The position numbers and the translations under genes are program-made. A stretch of DNA of 64,000 bases. Source: Pterobdella sp. o SKG-2022. Taxonomy: Eukaryota > Annelida > Clitellata > Hirudinida > Piscicolidae. Positions 29,886-42,630 of this stretch are shown one piece after another; positions within the stretch are counted from its first letter, which is position 1; the number at the start of each line of letters is the position of its first letter. Under the pieces are notes generated by a model. It searched no databases and was not told where the DNA came from. It worked only from the letters and a program-made list of their open reading frames with translations. The stretch is taken from assembly GCA_964035795.1 (NCBI GenBank), contig OZ038325.1, positions 5,089,163-5,153,162 of the forward strand. The letters run 5' to 3'.

Positions 29886-32800
29886 CTACTTGTATACTTT
29901 GCTACTCTTCCCATTCACAAATCTTTTAGCTTCCTTTACCCCACCGGATTTTTCATAGTTACCTCCGTAATAATGATAACTATTCTTATCTATAGACTGT
30001 GTTTTAGTATCCCTATTTTTGCTGTAGTCTTCCATCTTGCTTCTACCGCTATGGTAATGTTTTTTAACAGTAGTGTTACTATCTTCTTGTTCCTTATACC
30101 TCCTTTTACGACTACTACTACTACTTCCATCACTATCTCCGCGTTTCTCGCTTGGCGCTTTGTCAACCTTTTCTACCGGCCTGTCTTTCTTTTTTATATC
30201 AACATTTTCTTTAATATCCCCTTTAGTAGTTTTTCCCTCTTTACAACTAATTTTGTTTCTTTTAGTTTTTTCTTCTTTATTTATTTTGATTCTATTACTA
30301 TTTTGGGTGCCGGCAGCGTTTTTGTTGTTTGGGGTTGGATTAGAATTATTAATATCTTTATCATTATCATCATTATGTTCATAAATATCACTACTACTCA
30401 ATAAATGTTCTTCGTAAGGACAGGGAAAGATCTCAATGGTGTTTTCGTCGTGGTATGAATTCGTTTGGTCATCGACTTTCTTGCTTTTAACAACATTGCT
30501 ACTTCTGCTGCCAGAACTTTCAGATTTATTATTTTGCTTTATTGACTTTAATTGTTGTTGCGCTTCTTTTAATCGTTGTTGTGATTGATTTAATTGTTGA
30601 TGTTTTTCTTTTAGTTGTTGTTGTGCTTGTTTAAGTTGTTGTTGTGTTTCTTTTAGTTGTTTTTGAGATTGTTTAAGTTGCTCCTGCGTTTCTTTAAGCT
30701 TCTCTTGTGACTCCTTTAAATTTTTACTACTTCCTTCAAGTTCACTCCGACATTTTTTCACCTCATCGTTAGATGTTTTTAACTCTTGTTCAAGTAGTTG
30801 TAGCTGGTCATGGTGTGGTGAGGTTGATTGGTCGGCTGGGTTATGACGTAGACTGATGATAGTTGCTTGGATGTTCTCCAGCTCATCATCCATCTCTTGC
30901 ATGCACTTTTCTGTCTCTGTGGTGTCAAAGTGGCGAGAAACATCACCAACATTTTATTTCAAAGCATGTTTAATCCTTAAAACTAACGGTCTTTTTAGTT
31001 AAATAAAAATGCTTCAAGTCATTAAATTGAATAAATCAAATATTTTGTGTAGCTTATCTGTAAATATTTTGTGCAGTCACAAAAATTAATATGTGACACC
31101 TAGAAAAATATGTTATAGGAATGGTGATGACACACTGTTGAAACATAGGAACTATAAATATATATGATGAAGTGTAAGAGTGAATGAATCTGCATGATAA
31201 AATATAATATGAACTTGAAAATAGAATGAAGGATAATATCCAAAAAATACCAACAAGATTATTTGAATAATTTTTACACTTGATAATTTAAGATATTCTT
31301 ACGAAAAGCTTTGTGTAATAATTTTCTCAACAAACCAGTGTTTGTTTCTATTATATTGATTTCAAGCTATTTTACGTCAACTATTTGAATAAAATTATCA
31401 ATTTTTCATAAATTTAATTTTTGTTTGTGATCTTCAACTGAATATGAAATAAATCCGAAGACACCCATATAACTGAAGTGTGCCATTGATAAAGTTTGCA
31501 ACAAATGATAAAAACAATGATTAAAAAATTGAAAACAAAATTATTAGAATAAATAATAATATCAATAAAATAATAATAATAATGGAAATTATAATGACCA
31601 TTATGCTGCATCTTCATCTCCTTGATCACCTCTTTCTGTAGGGCCACCTCCCCCTCCAACTCATGCTCCCTGCCTGACTTCAACAAGCTGTCCAGCTTCT
31701 CATTCTCCTCCAGCAGACGCCTGCATTTCGCCATCAACCGTTTGCCTGATTGGCTGGGTTGGGTTTGCGGTATTGTCAGCAATGAAATTTGTTCATTTAG
31801 CAATGAGGCACTATAATTACTCAAGATAGTGATTGATCAGACAAGCAATCAATCAAATTATTTTGTAGCCCATTGTATAAATTATTGAATTCGAGCTCTT
31901 TCTATTTTAAAATTATTATGGTTCTAACCCACTAGAATCTGGTTCCTAAATAAGACTAATCAAATCATAAAGAATGGATATTGAGTAAACTATTACAAAA
32001 TATATTTCAAAATAAGAAATTATTTCATAACTCATCAATAAACCCTTGTAACTTAATGTATAATTTTGATACATTCTTTACTTTAGAATGTAAAAATACA
32101 AATTTATGATTAAAGTAGAGCAGGTCAACAGAACCAAAATTGAAAAAGTGTGAAACAAGAGCTCAAATGTACCTGTCAGGTGTGAACTTCCAGGCAGCCA
32201 GATCCTTATGTGCCTGGTCCAACTTGCTCTTCAGATCCTTTATCTCATCCTGTGTGTTTGATATGCAAAATTGCTTGGTCTACAATGTTTATGAAAACAT
32301 TTAATATTTTAAAAAAATAACATCAGTCTAATCAAGTTCAAAGATAGTGTATTAAAAAGCAAAATAAATTATAATATAGAAAAGTGAACCATCAGAAGAG
32401 CCAAATTATGGTTTATTCAAATTATTAATGAGAATGTTTAGAACCAATCTTAACAGACTCACCCTCATCTGTTGGAAAAGAAGATTGACTGCTCGATCGA
32501 CACACACTCCTCCCAGCATGCCATCAACCCTTCCTCTCTTCATCTCATCCAACTGACGCTGTGCCACATTTGATTGCAATAAGCAAAATAGTAAGTCATG
32601 AAAGTATTTTAGTTAACTGCTATAAATAATGGTTTTGGTTTTATAATTATTAATTTCCGAGGTTCTACTACATTGTTCATGAATAATATTAAGTTTTATC
32701 TTCCATAAACTTAAAATTATGTTCAAGATATGCCAAAAAAAGTTATATAAAATATACAATAATTGTTATCTTATTGTTTAAAGCTTATTTTCACCAACAG

Positions 32801-33596
32801 AGTGAGCTTTGTGGAAGCTTGCCACTTAAATATGTAAATAACCATCAAAACCACCCTTTGAAATTAAAAATTTTGAATAATGATGAAACACAATTACATT
32901 GGCTTCTTGAAGTTGTTGCTGTTTGTTGGTGAGTCTGAGGGTAAGAAGTTGTTCAGCCCTGCAACCCTCTATAGCTTGTGTGCGCAACCTTTGTAGCTCC
33001 TCTGTCATTTGAAAACATTTTGGGTGATCCAGTTCTATAGAATTAATGAGTGTTTTGCAATTTTTTATATGATCAAATATATAATCATTTGAAAAATAAT
33101 TATAAGTTTGACAAGTTCAGTTTTATTACGAACTATAAATTTTCTAAATTCATTTACATTTGCCTAATAGTTTTTTGAAGTGATAATTAAAGTAAGTAAC
33201 CTTTAACAGATGGATCAGCTAGTCTTTTTTGAGCAGACATCAATCTTTAAACACACAATATCATGGGAATAATCACAATTCTATCCAATTTTATTTTCAC
33301 AACTTTTTCACTATCGATTTTGATTTATAGTTTATTACATTATGTAATAAAATTATTGAATATACTACTTCAATATATTTTAATTAGATTAACAGAACAT
33401 AAAATTAGATAATTTGAGCATAAGCATTGAAAAAGGAAAAAATGATGAATTGCATGATGATGAAAGAAATTAAATCTTACTTGGATATGAGCTCTTCTTT
33501 ACTCATTTTTGAATATTCTATACTATTCACATTTTTTGGGGGATTTGATTTGTTGGATGGTGTGGAAGTAGTTGTTGATGTTGGTGGATGAGACAT
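29886..33596 (-). CDS. WTAP: WTAP / Fl(2)d orthologue, m6A writer subunit, 7 exons
   Basis: Known role: WTAP (fly Fl(2)d) is the nuclear coiled-coil subunit that anchors METTL3-METTL14 in the mRNA m6A methyltransferase complex and affects splicing. Exons on the - strand: 33481-33596, 33201-33244, 32898-33034, 32463-32558, 32173-32249, 31599-31753 and 29886-30916. All phases agree, total 551 aa. Conserved blocks are LTLRLTNKQQQLQEAN, VDRAVNLLFQQM, LDQAHKDLAAWKFTPD, GKRLMAKCRRLLEEN and MDDELENIQATIISL. Residues about 275-332 are eight tandem heptads of the form LKxxQQQ, an extended coiled coil. The remainder (about 333-551) is a basic, Ser/Lys/Asn-rich tail, longer than the human C-terminus (396 aa in total from memory). 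An in-frame alternative acceptor before exon 5 (TTGTAG at about 32,283) would add about 10 residues. Confidence 0.95.
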
Positions 33597-34317
33597 TTTT
33601 GATGGAGAATGATGACACCTTAAAGATATTTTCAATTTAGAATAATTTAAATTATATTATTATTAAATTTTAAATAATAATTGACTAGCCTGGGTTGGGG
33701 CTTATAGAGTCTCAAAAGATAGAATCGTTGGTTTCAAGACTTATTGATAAATAGAATTAAAATTTTATATTTAAAAAATTTTACATGAGTAGCACATCAT
33801 TTAAAAATTCATCAAATATATAATTAAAAAATGTTCAAATATTCGTGGTGTTGAAAACGACATTATTTATATCGCTATATGATAAAAATTGGAATAATCA
33901 ATGATCAAAACTTTTTAGATCAATTATGTAAGCATAATCGCTTTATTTTAGCCAAAATCAACAATAAACATGAGACAAATTCGCAAGATTCTCGTAAACA
34001 ATTTTACAAGTAAAAACTACTATTTAAAAAGATTTTTGGACTTAATTTTTCATTGTTTATTTTTCTGCTTTATTCAATTCACAAAAAAATTGACAAAATT
34101 TTAAAAATATTAATTATACCATTTTCTTTAGATTTTTATTATTATAAATAAAATGAGTATGAATGTTTCAAAAATAAGAATACAATAAAAATTTTGAATT
34201 TGAACTCAATTTGAGGATATAAATAAAACTTTTTACTTTTCATAAATTTCATAAAAATTAGTAGTTCATGTATTAACTCATCCTTTAAAGAGGCTCTAAA
34301 TATTTTTTTTGGAAGAA
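33597..34317. promoter_or_regulatory. 721-bp bidirectional intergenic (WTAP / SKICH gene)
   Basis: Start codons of the two genes diverge from this AT-rich interval, so it should carry both promoters. No recognisable core element was seen. Inferred from geometry. Confidence 0.5.
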
Positions 34318-37153
34318 ATGCTTGTCAATTTTATCAATATTCAAGATGTTTACTCGTCTAATTCAGAAATGGAATTAGAAATTTCATTTGAGAAAGGATT
34401 TGTAGGTTCACCGAATGACTGGGTTGGATTATTCAAAGTGGGATGGATGAATTTCGAAGATGCCATCACTTCAATCAATTTTTCCTCATTCTTTCATAAC
34501 AAAAATTTTATTATAAAAGGTATTTGAAGATGTTATTCTATAAGGTTCAACTCTCAGTTGAAAAATTTTTCATAATACAAAATTGACAAAGCTTATTGTA
34601 AATAAATCTTACATTCTCAAGTGAAAACATTCATCATACCTTATTTTTCAATTTACAGCCAATTACCTTCCTTCTTTCCATTCAGAAAATTTAGCTGATC
34701 ATTACTTTTACCAACTTTGTTATATTTCACAAAATGATCTCAAAGGAGTGAGTGACATTTTCAAATTTACAAGTAGAAATAAAGAAAATTCCCAAAAAAT
34801 TTCCGATGACACTTACAAGGTTATTGAAAAAAATAAAAACATTTATAACTACAAAAAAATAAAAGAATTGGAGAATCAAATTGAAACTTTAACTTTCAGC
34901 AAAGAAAATCTTGAGAAGGTTTGGTGTTTTTTGTTAAATATTTCTTCATTTCATGGTTTATTTAAATATTAATTTTTACTTCAGTAATAAAATTCTCAAT
35001 ACATTCATAAACAAAAATATAATTTTTGAGAAGTTCTGCTATATCCAGAAAATTATTGATAGCCATATTTCTGTTATAATAATCAGAACAATTCCATAAA
35101 ATACACAGAGAATTTTGTTCAATTATAATATTAAATTCATCACAGAGCAATACCATTTTGAAAAAGCAATTAAATATCCAAAATATTAGCCCACATAATC
35201 ACAAAGTTCATGATCAGGATGGCAGTAAACACATTTACCCATCTAAGGTACTGAAACTCGAATACAAAATTTATTATTATAGTGATTTCAATTATTATTT
35301 ACTGTATCATTCTTAGTGTTGTTATAATAATGATGATGGGTCTCATTATTTAATGTATAACAGAACATCTTTATAAATATTTGTTTTGACTTTTTTAAAA
35401 TTTTAATTGAAAATTGTTAACTATAAACTGGAATAAATTTAAGAAGATGATAAAAGTTTTTAATTAGAATAATAACACTATCATCAGGAGATGATTAATG
35501 TGACTCTGAATACCTCTTCTGAAATGGACGAATGTTAGTTCCTTTTGTATTATCGCTAAAATTAAAAAAATGATTTAATTTTATTGCTTTACAAAGCTTT
35601 TGAATTTATTATGAAATCATTATCAAGGTTGAATCATTGTTAATAGATATGGAAACAGTTTATATTAATACAATTGTTTATGTTGCTTCATATTTGGTGA
35701 TAGAATATGGACTATGAAAAGATTAATATCATCAGTTTCTTGTATGATGAAAACGTTATTCCAAAACTTTCATGCTAACATCAATATTTTATCTATTAAA
35801 ACAGCACAGTAATGATATATCAGAAATGATGCTGGTGAAATCTTTTTAATTGATGTCCATAAGCTAAATGCCAGGGTTGAATTTATAGAGGCTATCAAAT
35901 TTTGAGTTCGTTCAGTGTAGTGAGTTCTTTTCTTTTGTCTCACTGATCCTTGGGTCCTTCATTCTGTCACTTTATCACAGGTCATTGAAACCATTGGGAC
36001 CTTCTGGTCGAAATGTTAAAGGCGTCTGAAGTTTTATCCTTCTTCATTTGATCAATCTCTGATGACAGTATTCTTAACGCTGATTGTCTTGATAGCATCA
36101 CACAATCTTCTTTATTCATCAAGTGCTGTAGACATACTTATAAGTTAAGAACCACTGTTGTTTAGTTTACCTGGAGCAGTACACTTTAATATGAGTTTCC
36201 ATTTCAATGTTTAATAGAATCATACACAAAGCTTTATAAGACTTGTGAGAATTGTGTCCTCGATGCTAGCATATTATTAAAATGTTTTTCAATTATACTA
36301 ATTTGATTCGGTTATGTAAAATTTTATAGGGTTTTATTTGCTTTTTTGAGTTATATAAATTTTTATTATTGTTATCAGTTTTTTATCATAATATATCGAT
36401 TATATTTTCGAATGAAGTTATTTTTAGATACATATATATAATTTTCTCAAATGTTCTTTGTGAAACTTAAAAATGATATAGATTTGAACACATTGTCTTT
36501 CTTAAAACGATATTTGTATGAATGTATCTTAGAACTATCTCATCTGAAGTTCAAAATAGTTTGAAGTTCCATGTATATCACCAGACTTTTCGGATGCAGA
36601 AAGTTTCAATCAACTCTACAACAACATCAGCCGACCAATTGGATTTGTCTTAGACTCAGTTTGATTCTATTTTAATTTTGAATTATTCATACTTCAGTGT
36701 ACTTGACGAGCATATTTTTATAAAGCGTTCTATATTGAAACATTAATCAATTCTTTTGATGATGTTTTATTCATGTATTAATGCTTTCTCAATATAAAGT
36801 ACTGATTTTTTTTTCATATTGCATACTCAGCATTTGAATGTACCGCAACTAAGTAAATATTGTTGTTTTAGGCACAATCCCCTGGACGACCTCACCTACA
36901 ACTACATCAAAATTCAACTTACCAACTATCAAATTCTCAAGCTTCCTTTTATCCCCAGGCTTCTTATCCACTTCCCAGCCACACACCCCTCAACCCGACC
37001 TGCCCTCCACACCCGTCATACCTGCCCCAGCCCTCATGCCCATCTCACCCAAGCCATAATGCGTCTGCTATCCAATCAAATATACCACCACGACGCCCAC
37101 TCTACCCTCCCAATCTCCCGCCTAAACCACACCCAAGAAATAACGCTGGATAA
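34318..37153 (+). CDS. SKICH-domain protein (CALCOCO/TAX1BP1-like), 6 exons
   Basis: Exons: 34318-34519, 34659-34918, 35146-35247, 35488-35533, 36585-36658 and 36872-37153. Phases agree and give 321 aa. Residues about 1-115 match the SKICH domain of TAX1BP1, NDP52 and CALCOCO1: the FINIQDVY strand, SPNDWVGLFKVGWMNFEDA, and YFYQLCYISQNDLKGVSD. A short coiled coil follows (IKELENQIETLTFSKENLEK, residues about 135-155), then a polar linker and a Pro/Ser/His-rich tail of 94 residues. Family knowledge: SKICH proteins include selective-autophagy receptors with ubiquitin-binding zinc fingers at the C-terminus; none is seen here and the coiled coil is very short. Exons 3 to 5 rest on splice sites and phase only. 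The start is the first ATG, six codons before the FINIQDVY strand. Divergent from WTAP. Confidence 0.72.
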
Positions 37154-37307
37154 ATTTTTATGGTTTTTGAGTTTTTTAAACCATTGAATTTATTGTTTTG
37201 TACCAACCGTGGCACTTGATAATTATAGAATGAACTATAAATTTATTTGATTTTGAATACGTGTGTTCTGGTATACAGATTTTACACAATGAGGGAGACG
37301 ATAATGA

Positions 37308-37313
37308 AATAAA
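37308..37313 (+). terminator. Poly(A) signal candidate for the SKICH gene
   Basis: AATAAA lies 155 nt after the stop codon of the last exon. Confidence 0.4.
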
Positions 37314-37829
37314 GGCCATTTTTTGTATTATTTATTTGGTATGTTTAAATACTTCATAGTTGCAATATCTAATAATTATTCAAACTATTTCACAATTTTT
37401 ATTTCATATTTATTATTCGTCTTTTCAACAATCTTATTTTTAAGATGATTATTTTTTACTATATACTTTTACACCTTCCTTCGTTCATGTGCCTAAATTT
37501 AAAAATAAATACACCGTCATTTTCAAACCAATCCAAATCAAACACTTATTAACAGTATAAAAAGGAGTTTTTTTTTACTCAATAAATTTTAAGATCGAGT
37601 TCAAGTGGAAAACTTAACAAATTATCTTAATGGAAAATAAAGCATTTGGCAAATAAGACATCTACTTCAGGACAATAAAACGTTTTTCAATATATACCAT
37701 CATCAGCAACAGGATCAAATATTTATAAAGTAAAACTCATGAAGTAGCATTTTTAACTTATCTAAGAATTATTGGAACCTTGAAGAAGAAAAGGCTTCCA
37801 ACTTGTAATAATAGTACTTCCGTTTGGTG

Positions 37830-37950
37830 TCTTCTAAGACAATTAGCCCCTGTTCCACAGTTTGTTTTTGCTACATTACATTTTTAGCAAGCACATTGAA
37901 CTATAAGGAAAAACGCTTTATAGATACCGCTCAAAATTACATTAGATTCA
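37830..37950 (+). mobile_element. SINE body fragment, copy 4
   Basis: GACAATTAGCCCCTGTTCCA, then TTGCTACATTACA and AACGCTTTATAGATACCGCT match the body of the SINEs at 28 kb in the opposite orientation. The tRNA head is missing. Confidence 0.75.
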
Positions 37951-38362
37951 ATACACTACAAGTTGGGTATGATAAACTATTAAATAGAAACTATAACTGT
38001 CAAAATATTAAGTAAAACTTTTGAAGTTCTTTGGATTTGTTGAACGTGAAACAAGCTGCTTCTAACAGGTGCTTTTGGTGGATAACAACTCACAGAGGCT
38101 TACGTTTTTTGAAAACACTCAGTAAATGAAAAACACAAGTGAATCTGAGATTTCAACATACTGACCCCTATTGTCTCAATTACACAAATGGCTTTCTTCT
38201 GCGCAATTGTAATAGGGGCAAAAGTTGAAAAAAATTTTCTATATTTCTAATTAGATCAACATAATGCCAATTAAGTAATTTGAATTTTGGTTCGCATGTG
38301 GTAGCGCTCTGTGGAACTGAGTTTGTGCAACCAAAACTATTATTGGGGCAACCTAACGGTCG

Positions 38363-38762
<400 letters not shown>

Positions 38763-40030
38763 CAATAATTTTTTGAGAATAAATTCAGCTCTACCTATCG
38801 TTACAGTCTAAAGTGTTTGCAATGATAAAAATAGATAAGGATTGTAAATTAACCAATGATATATTGCCACAATGACAATAAAAAGCATAATAAAAAATAA
38901 AATTGTTATGATTATTCATATGAAAAAGCTCAACAAATGAAACGGCAGAGAATCTAAATGTCAATACACTTCAGTTATCGCTCAAAACCCTGTTCCTATT
39001 ATACAAAGGTTAAAGAGTGGAATTTAAATGTCGCTCTAAGCTCCATGCATTTTTAAACGCCATTTGAAAGAATTTGCTGTACTAAAATTAATAAGAAAGC
39101 TTTGGGGATATCCTAATAAAATTATAAAACAAATAAAATTATATTAAAGCAGGAATATATTTAAAAAAAATAAATATTGAGGTGGGATAATATAAATTTA
39201 CACAAGTAAAGTATTTAAATAGTAATTATATTAAAATTTAATGACTAAAAAAAGTTAATAAAATAAATATTCATGTATTTATGAAATTAAAAATTTTCTC
39301 TCAATAATTTCTATAACAGATTATTTTGTCCGGATTATTGAAAATAAATTCAATTCTAAATATAGTTATTAATAAAACACCATCTAAAATTAGCATTCAT
39401 GCATATCCATGAGCTTGCTAATAAATGAATACAAAATGAAAAGAATGGCCTAAGCTCTCAAACTAATTTTTTCATATCGTTCTACTTATTATTATTATTC
39501 TTATTAAGATTTCATTAGAATATAATTTGAAAAAAAAAAATGTCACTTTCAAATAAATTGTCAAGTGTTTCAGAAGTGTCGAGGAGTCTTGGGAAACTAA
39601 GCTTTTGTTATCCATTTGAAACATCACTATAATAAACTTCGTAGATTATTATTATTATTGATTTTAAATGTTTATCATTATTTCATTTGTATTTATTTAT
39701 TTCTAATAATGATTTTTTTTGTTCAAATTCAATTATTTTATTATTATTCTTATTGTTCGTGTTGTTATTATTAATATCATAACCACCTTCATCATTATTA
39801 TTATCATTATTACTAATAGATAAATCTTAACTATTGATTAAGTAAGAACAACAGCTAGCTGAGTTAAATACAGGTGAAAGCCTTTAAAAGCCCAACACTA
39901 ACCGTGCCATTCATTCCTTGCCTTTTGAGGTTTGCCTTTTATGTCATTATCGTCTTATTAGTTTTATCGCTTTTATTGATTCTTTTGCGTTTTTTGGAAG
40001 TTCATAACTTTGGATAATACTGATTAGAAT

Positions 40031-40130
40031 TAATATAAATTAATATTATATTAATATTATATTAATATTATATTAATATTATATTGATATTATATTAATA
40101 TTATATTAATATTATATTAATATTATATTG
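40031..40130. repeat. 11-bp AT minisatellite
   Basis: About nine tandem copies of AATATTATATT with two single-base variants (GATATTATATT), ending directly at the LINE fragment that follows. Confidence 0.9.
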
Positions 40131-40395
40131 TTGTTGTGGTCTACTTTGACTGCCGACCGCGGCACTTGGCGCCACATCATCCACCAAGCTGTTTCCTCTT
40201 TTGAGGATTCTCGCAAAATCAACCTGATAGAAAAACGTTGCAAGAGGAAAAATCGTGACGCCTTAACAGTTGTACCTGACATAACCTTTAACTGCAGTCG
40301 CTGTGGTCACACCTGCCTATCTCGCATTGGCCTAGTTAGCCACGAGCGCGCTTGCAGTAGACGAGGAAGCCACCCTTCATAAAATCTTCGTTCTC
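40131..40395 (+). mobile_element. 3' end of a non-LTR retrotransposon (zinc-knuckle tail)
   Basis: An open frame to a stop at 40,382 contains TADRGTWRHIIHQAV, a basic EKRCKRKNR stretch, and a terminal zinc-finger motif CSRCGHTCLSRIGLVSHERAC-like (Cys-x2-Cys ... His-x3-Cys). This order is typical of the extreme C-terminus of LINE reverse transcriptases in animals. The element is heavily 5'-truncated and begins at the AT minisatellite. Confidence 0.75.
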
Positions 40396-41481
40396 GAAGT
40401 TAAGCCAAGATAATGTTGTTGTTATTAATATTCGAATTTTTATTTTTTTTTTTGTTTCTCATTATGCTCATCGCCACCGTCATCGTCGTTCAACTTCGGT
40501 TGCTATGTGGCATGGACTGGATACAAGTTCATAATGGCTGCCTACTCACGACTTTAAGTGAACTCAAGTTAAAATCTCTAAAGACTTATTTATGCATACC
40601 TTGGATACCGTTTCTACAATGATGAAGATCAAAGAACTCGAAACAGAACCTTGGTGGGCTCCAACCTTTTACTCAGCATGTCACTAATTCTAACTGTGCT
40701 TCTATTACCGGAATAAAAAAAGCATAAGCGTTTTCACTAATTGCATAACATTGTTTTTCTGTTAAAAAGTCTTTGTTTCCAATGTTTTCATGACAGTTAT
40801 CACTTGACAATATTCACAAAATAAAGTTTTTACCCTAGTATTAGTCGTTTCATTTTTATTATATTGCAAGCAAAATTTTGAAAGTGTCACTTGTATCATT
40901 CAAACACTATTATGTTTATGAAACATCACAACTTGTTTATTTTCGGAAACTATTAAATTCACTTGCAATAGTTTTCCAGTTGGTTTAATTTCAAAGCAAA
41001 ATATATGAATTTTTCGTGAATTATATTATGTTATTATTATTATATACATATGTTTTATTATTTTTATAATTATTTTTATTGATTTTTTATTAATATTATT
41101 ATTGATTTTCAGTGAAACCATCTTCAAAAAAATAAAGTGAGTCATTGGATAATGCAAAAATTGTTAAGCTTCTATCATGTCTAAAATAACACTTTTTACC
41201 GTTATCTTTTTTATATAATTTCACGATTTAATTTAAATATTTTTTTAAATAAAAGAAAAACTTATATTAATTATTTTACTATGCAAATTAACGCTGGCAT
41301 TTGACATATTACTATTTGGCACCATGAAATTTTCATTAAAACTAATACTGTTATTTTTATTATTGTATATTCAATTATTAAGATTTTTCATTTTTAATCT
41401 CTTCTATTATATTTTTTCACTATTTTTATTATTATCATCATTATGATAATTATATTTGTTATAATCATCATCATCACAGTC

Positions 41482-42630
41482 ATGCCCGGATCAACATCCT
41501 CTTCCTCCTCCTCAGATCAAGATGTCAAAAACTGCCCGTGAGTCGATGATGCAGACAAAACATTAATATTATGGTTGCTGTGAAACTTTTGATACCTTTC
41601 CCAGAGGACCTAAGTTTTTGATTGTGAGCAGTATGAACGGAAAAGTTTTGGACATTGCAGGAAAGAAGAAAGGTTTTTAACCAGATAAAAAATTCATAAA
41701 AACAATAATAATTAAAACCATAAGGGGCTGACGTGCCGGTAGTGATGTACAGACCGAAGAGACTGGGAGGCAAGAATCAGCTGTGGTACTTTGATGCTAG
41801 AGGGTATATCAGGTTATTGTTATGCTGTTTTTATTTTATCCAATGTTCTATTCCCAACTTAAATTTTGTTCATTTTCAAGACTGATTTTCTCCAGTTTTT
41901 AACATTATTTCAAATCTTCATCTTCTTCGATTTCCCTTACCAATAGAATTTAAAAATCCATTTTATTTTATTTTCCTTAGTTTAATCGTTGCATATCTCA
42001 TTATTATTTTTAAATTATTTTAAATTCTAGATCAGCCTTTTCTGGGATGACTATTCTTGCTGGCAGTAAGTTGCAGTGGAATGACTATGCATAATACCAT
42101 GATGTAGAAATGAAACAAACAAACAAACAAACAAACAAACAAAAAAAAAAAACAAAAAAACAAAAAAAAAAACAAACAAAAAACAAAAAAACAAAAAAAA
42201 CAAAAAAAACAAACATACACACAGAGGAAGGAAGGCCTTTAAAAACCTCAGCAGACTTCTCTGACGACATGGGCAAATGGAAGATGGATGGGGAAGAAAT
42301 AATCAATGAGAAGGGATATCTTCTCGACATCAGGTCTGATGTTTTGATAATCAATTCAATCATACCTAAGTTATTATCTTATATCTACAAATGAAGAGGT
42401 TTATTATAATCGTGCTATATTACATGACACGGCATCACATTTCATCACACTATCTTACATAACTATATATTACCATACCACACCACATCTCACTACACCC
42501 GCACATAACACATCACACCCCCACATCTCACTCCCACCGCAGTGGAGGCAAAGACAGCAATGGAGCTGAAGTGTGTGCGTATCGTAGGAATGGAGACAAA
42601 AACCAAAAGTGGTCTTTGAAATATGTCTAA
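41482..42630 (+). CDS. Single-domain beta-trefoil (ricin-B-type fold) protein, 6 exons
   Basis: Exons: 41482-41537, 41605-41672, 41725-41812, 42031-42065, 42225-42333 and 42543-42630. All phases agree, total 147 aa. The protein starts with a Ser-rich segment and then shows three trefoil-like repeats: FLIVSSMNGKVLDIAG with NQLWYFDARGYI; SAFSGMTILAG with GKWKMDGEEIIN; and GYLLDI with NQKWSLKYV at the very end. The repeated N-Q-x-W and GKxLDI motifs are those of the ricin-B-lectin fold, which usually binds sugars. No signal peptide, membrane segment or catalytic domain is visible, so it is probably cytosolic. A CAG just before the ATG could be an acceptor, so an upstream exon is possible. Exon 5 follows an AAAC array with no pyrimidine tract. 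Confidence 0.82.
42113..42214. repeat. (AAAC)n / A-rich simple repeat
   Basis: Seven AAAC units followed by A-runs broken by single C. It ends 10 nt before the start of exon 5 of the beta-trefoil gene. Confidence 0.95.

Noticed and set aside
29847..30404. Plus-strand hydrophobic 185-residue ORF
   Set aside because: Antisense shadow of the last WTAP exon.
35990..36040. Possible extra SKICH-gene exon (SLKPLGPSGRN-like)
   Set aside because: Acceptor is reasonable but its phase does not fit the neighbouring exons, while the model without it closes exactly.
36819..37187. Plus-strand 122-residue ORF
   Set aside because: A different frame of the same DNA starts at a strong acceptor (TTGTTGTTTTAG), is open to a stop at 37,153 and fits the phase of the SKICH gene.
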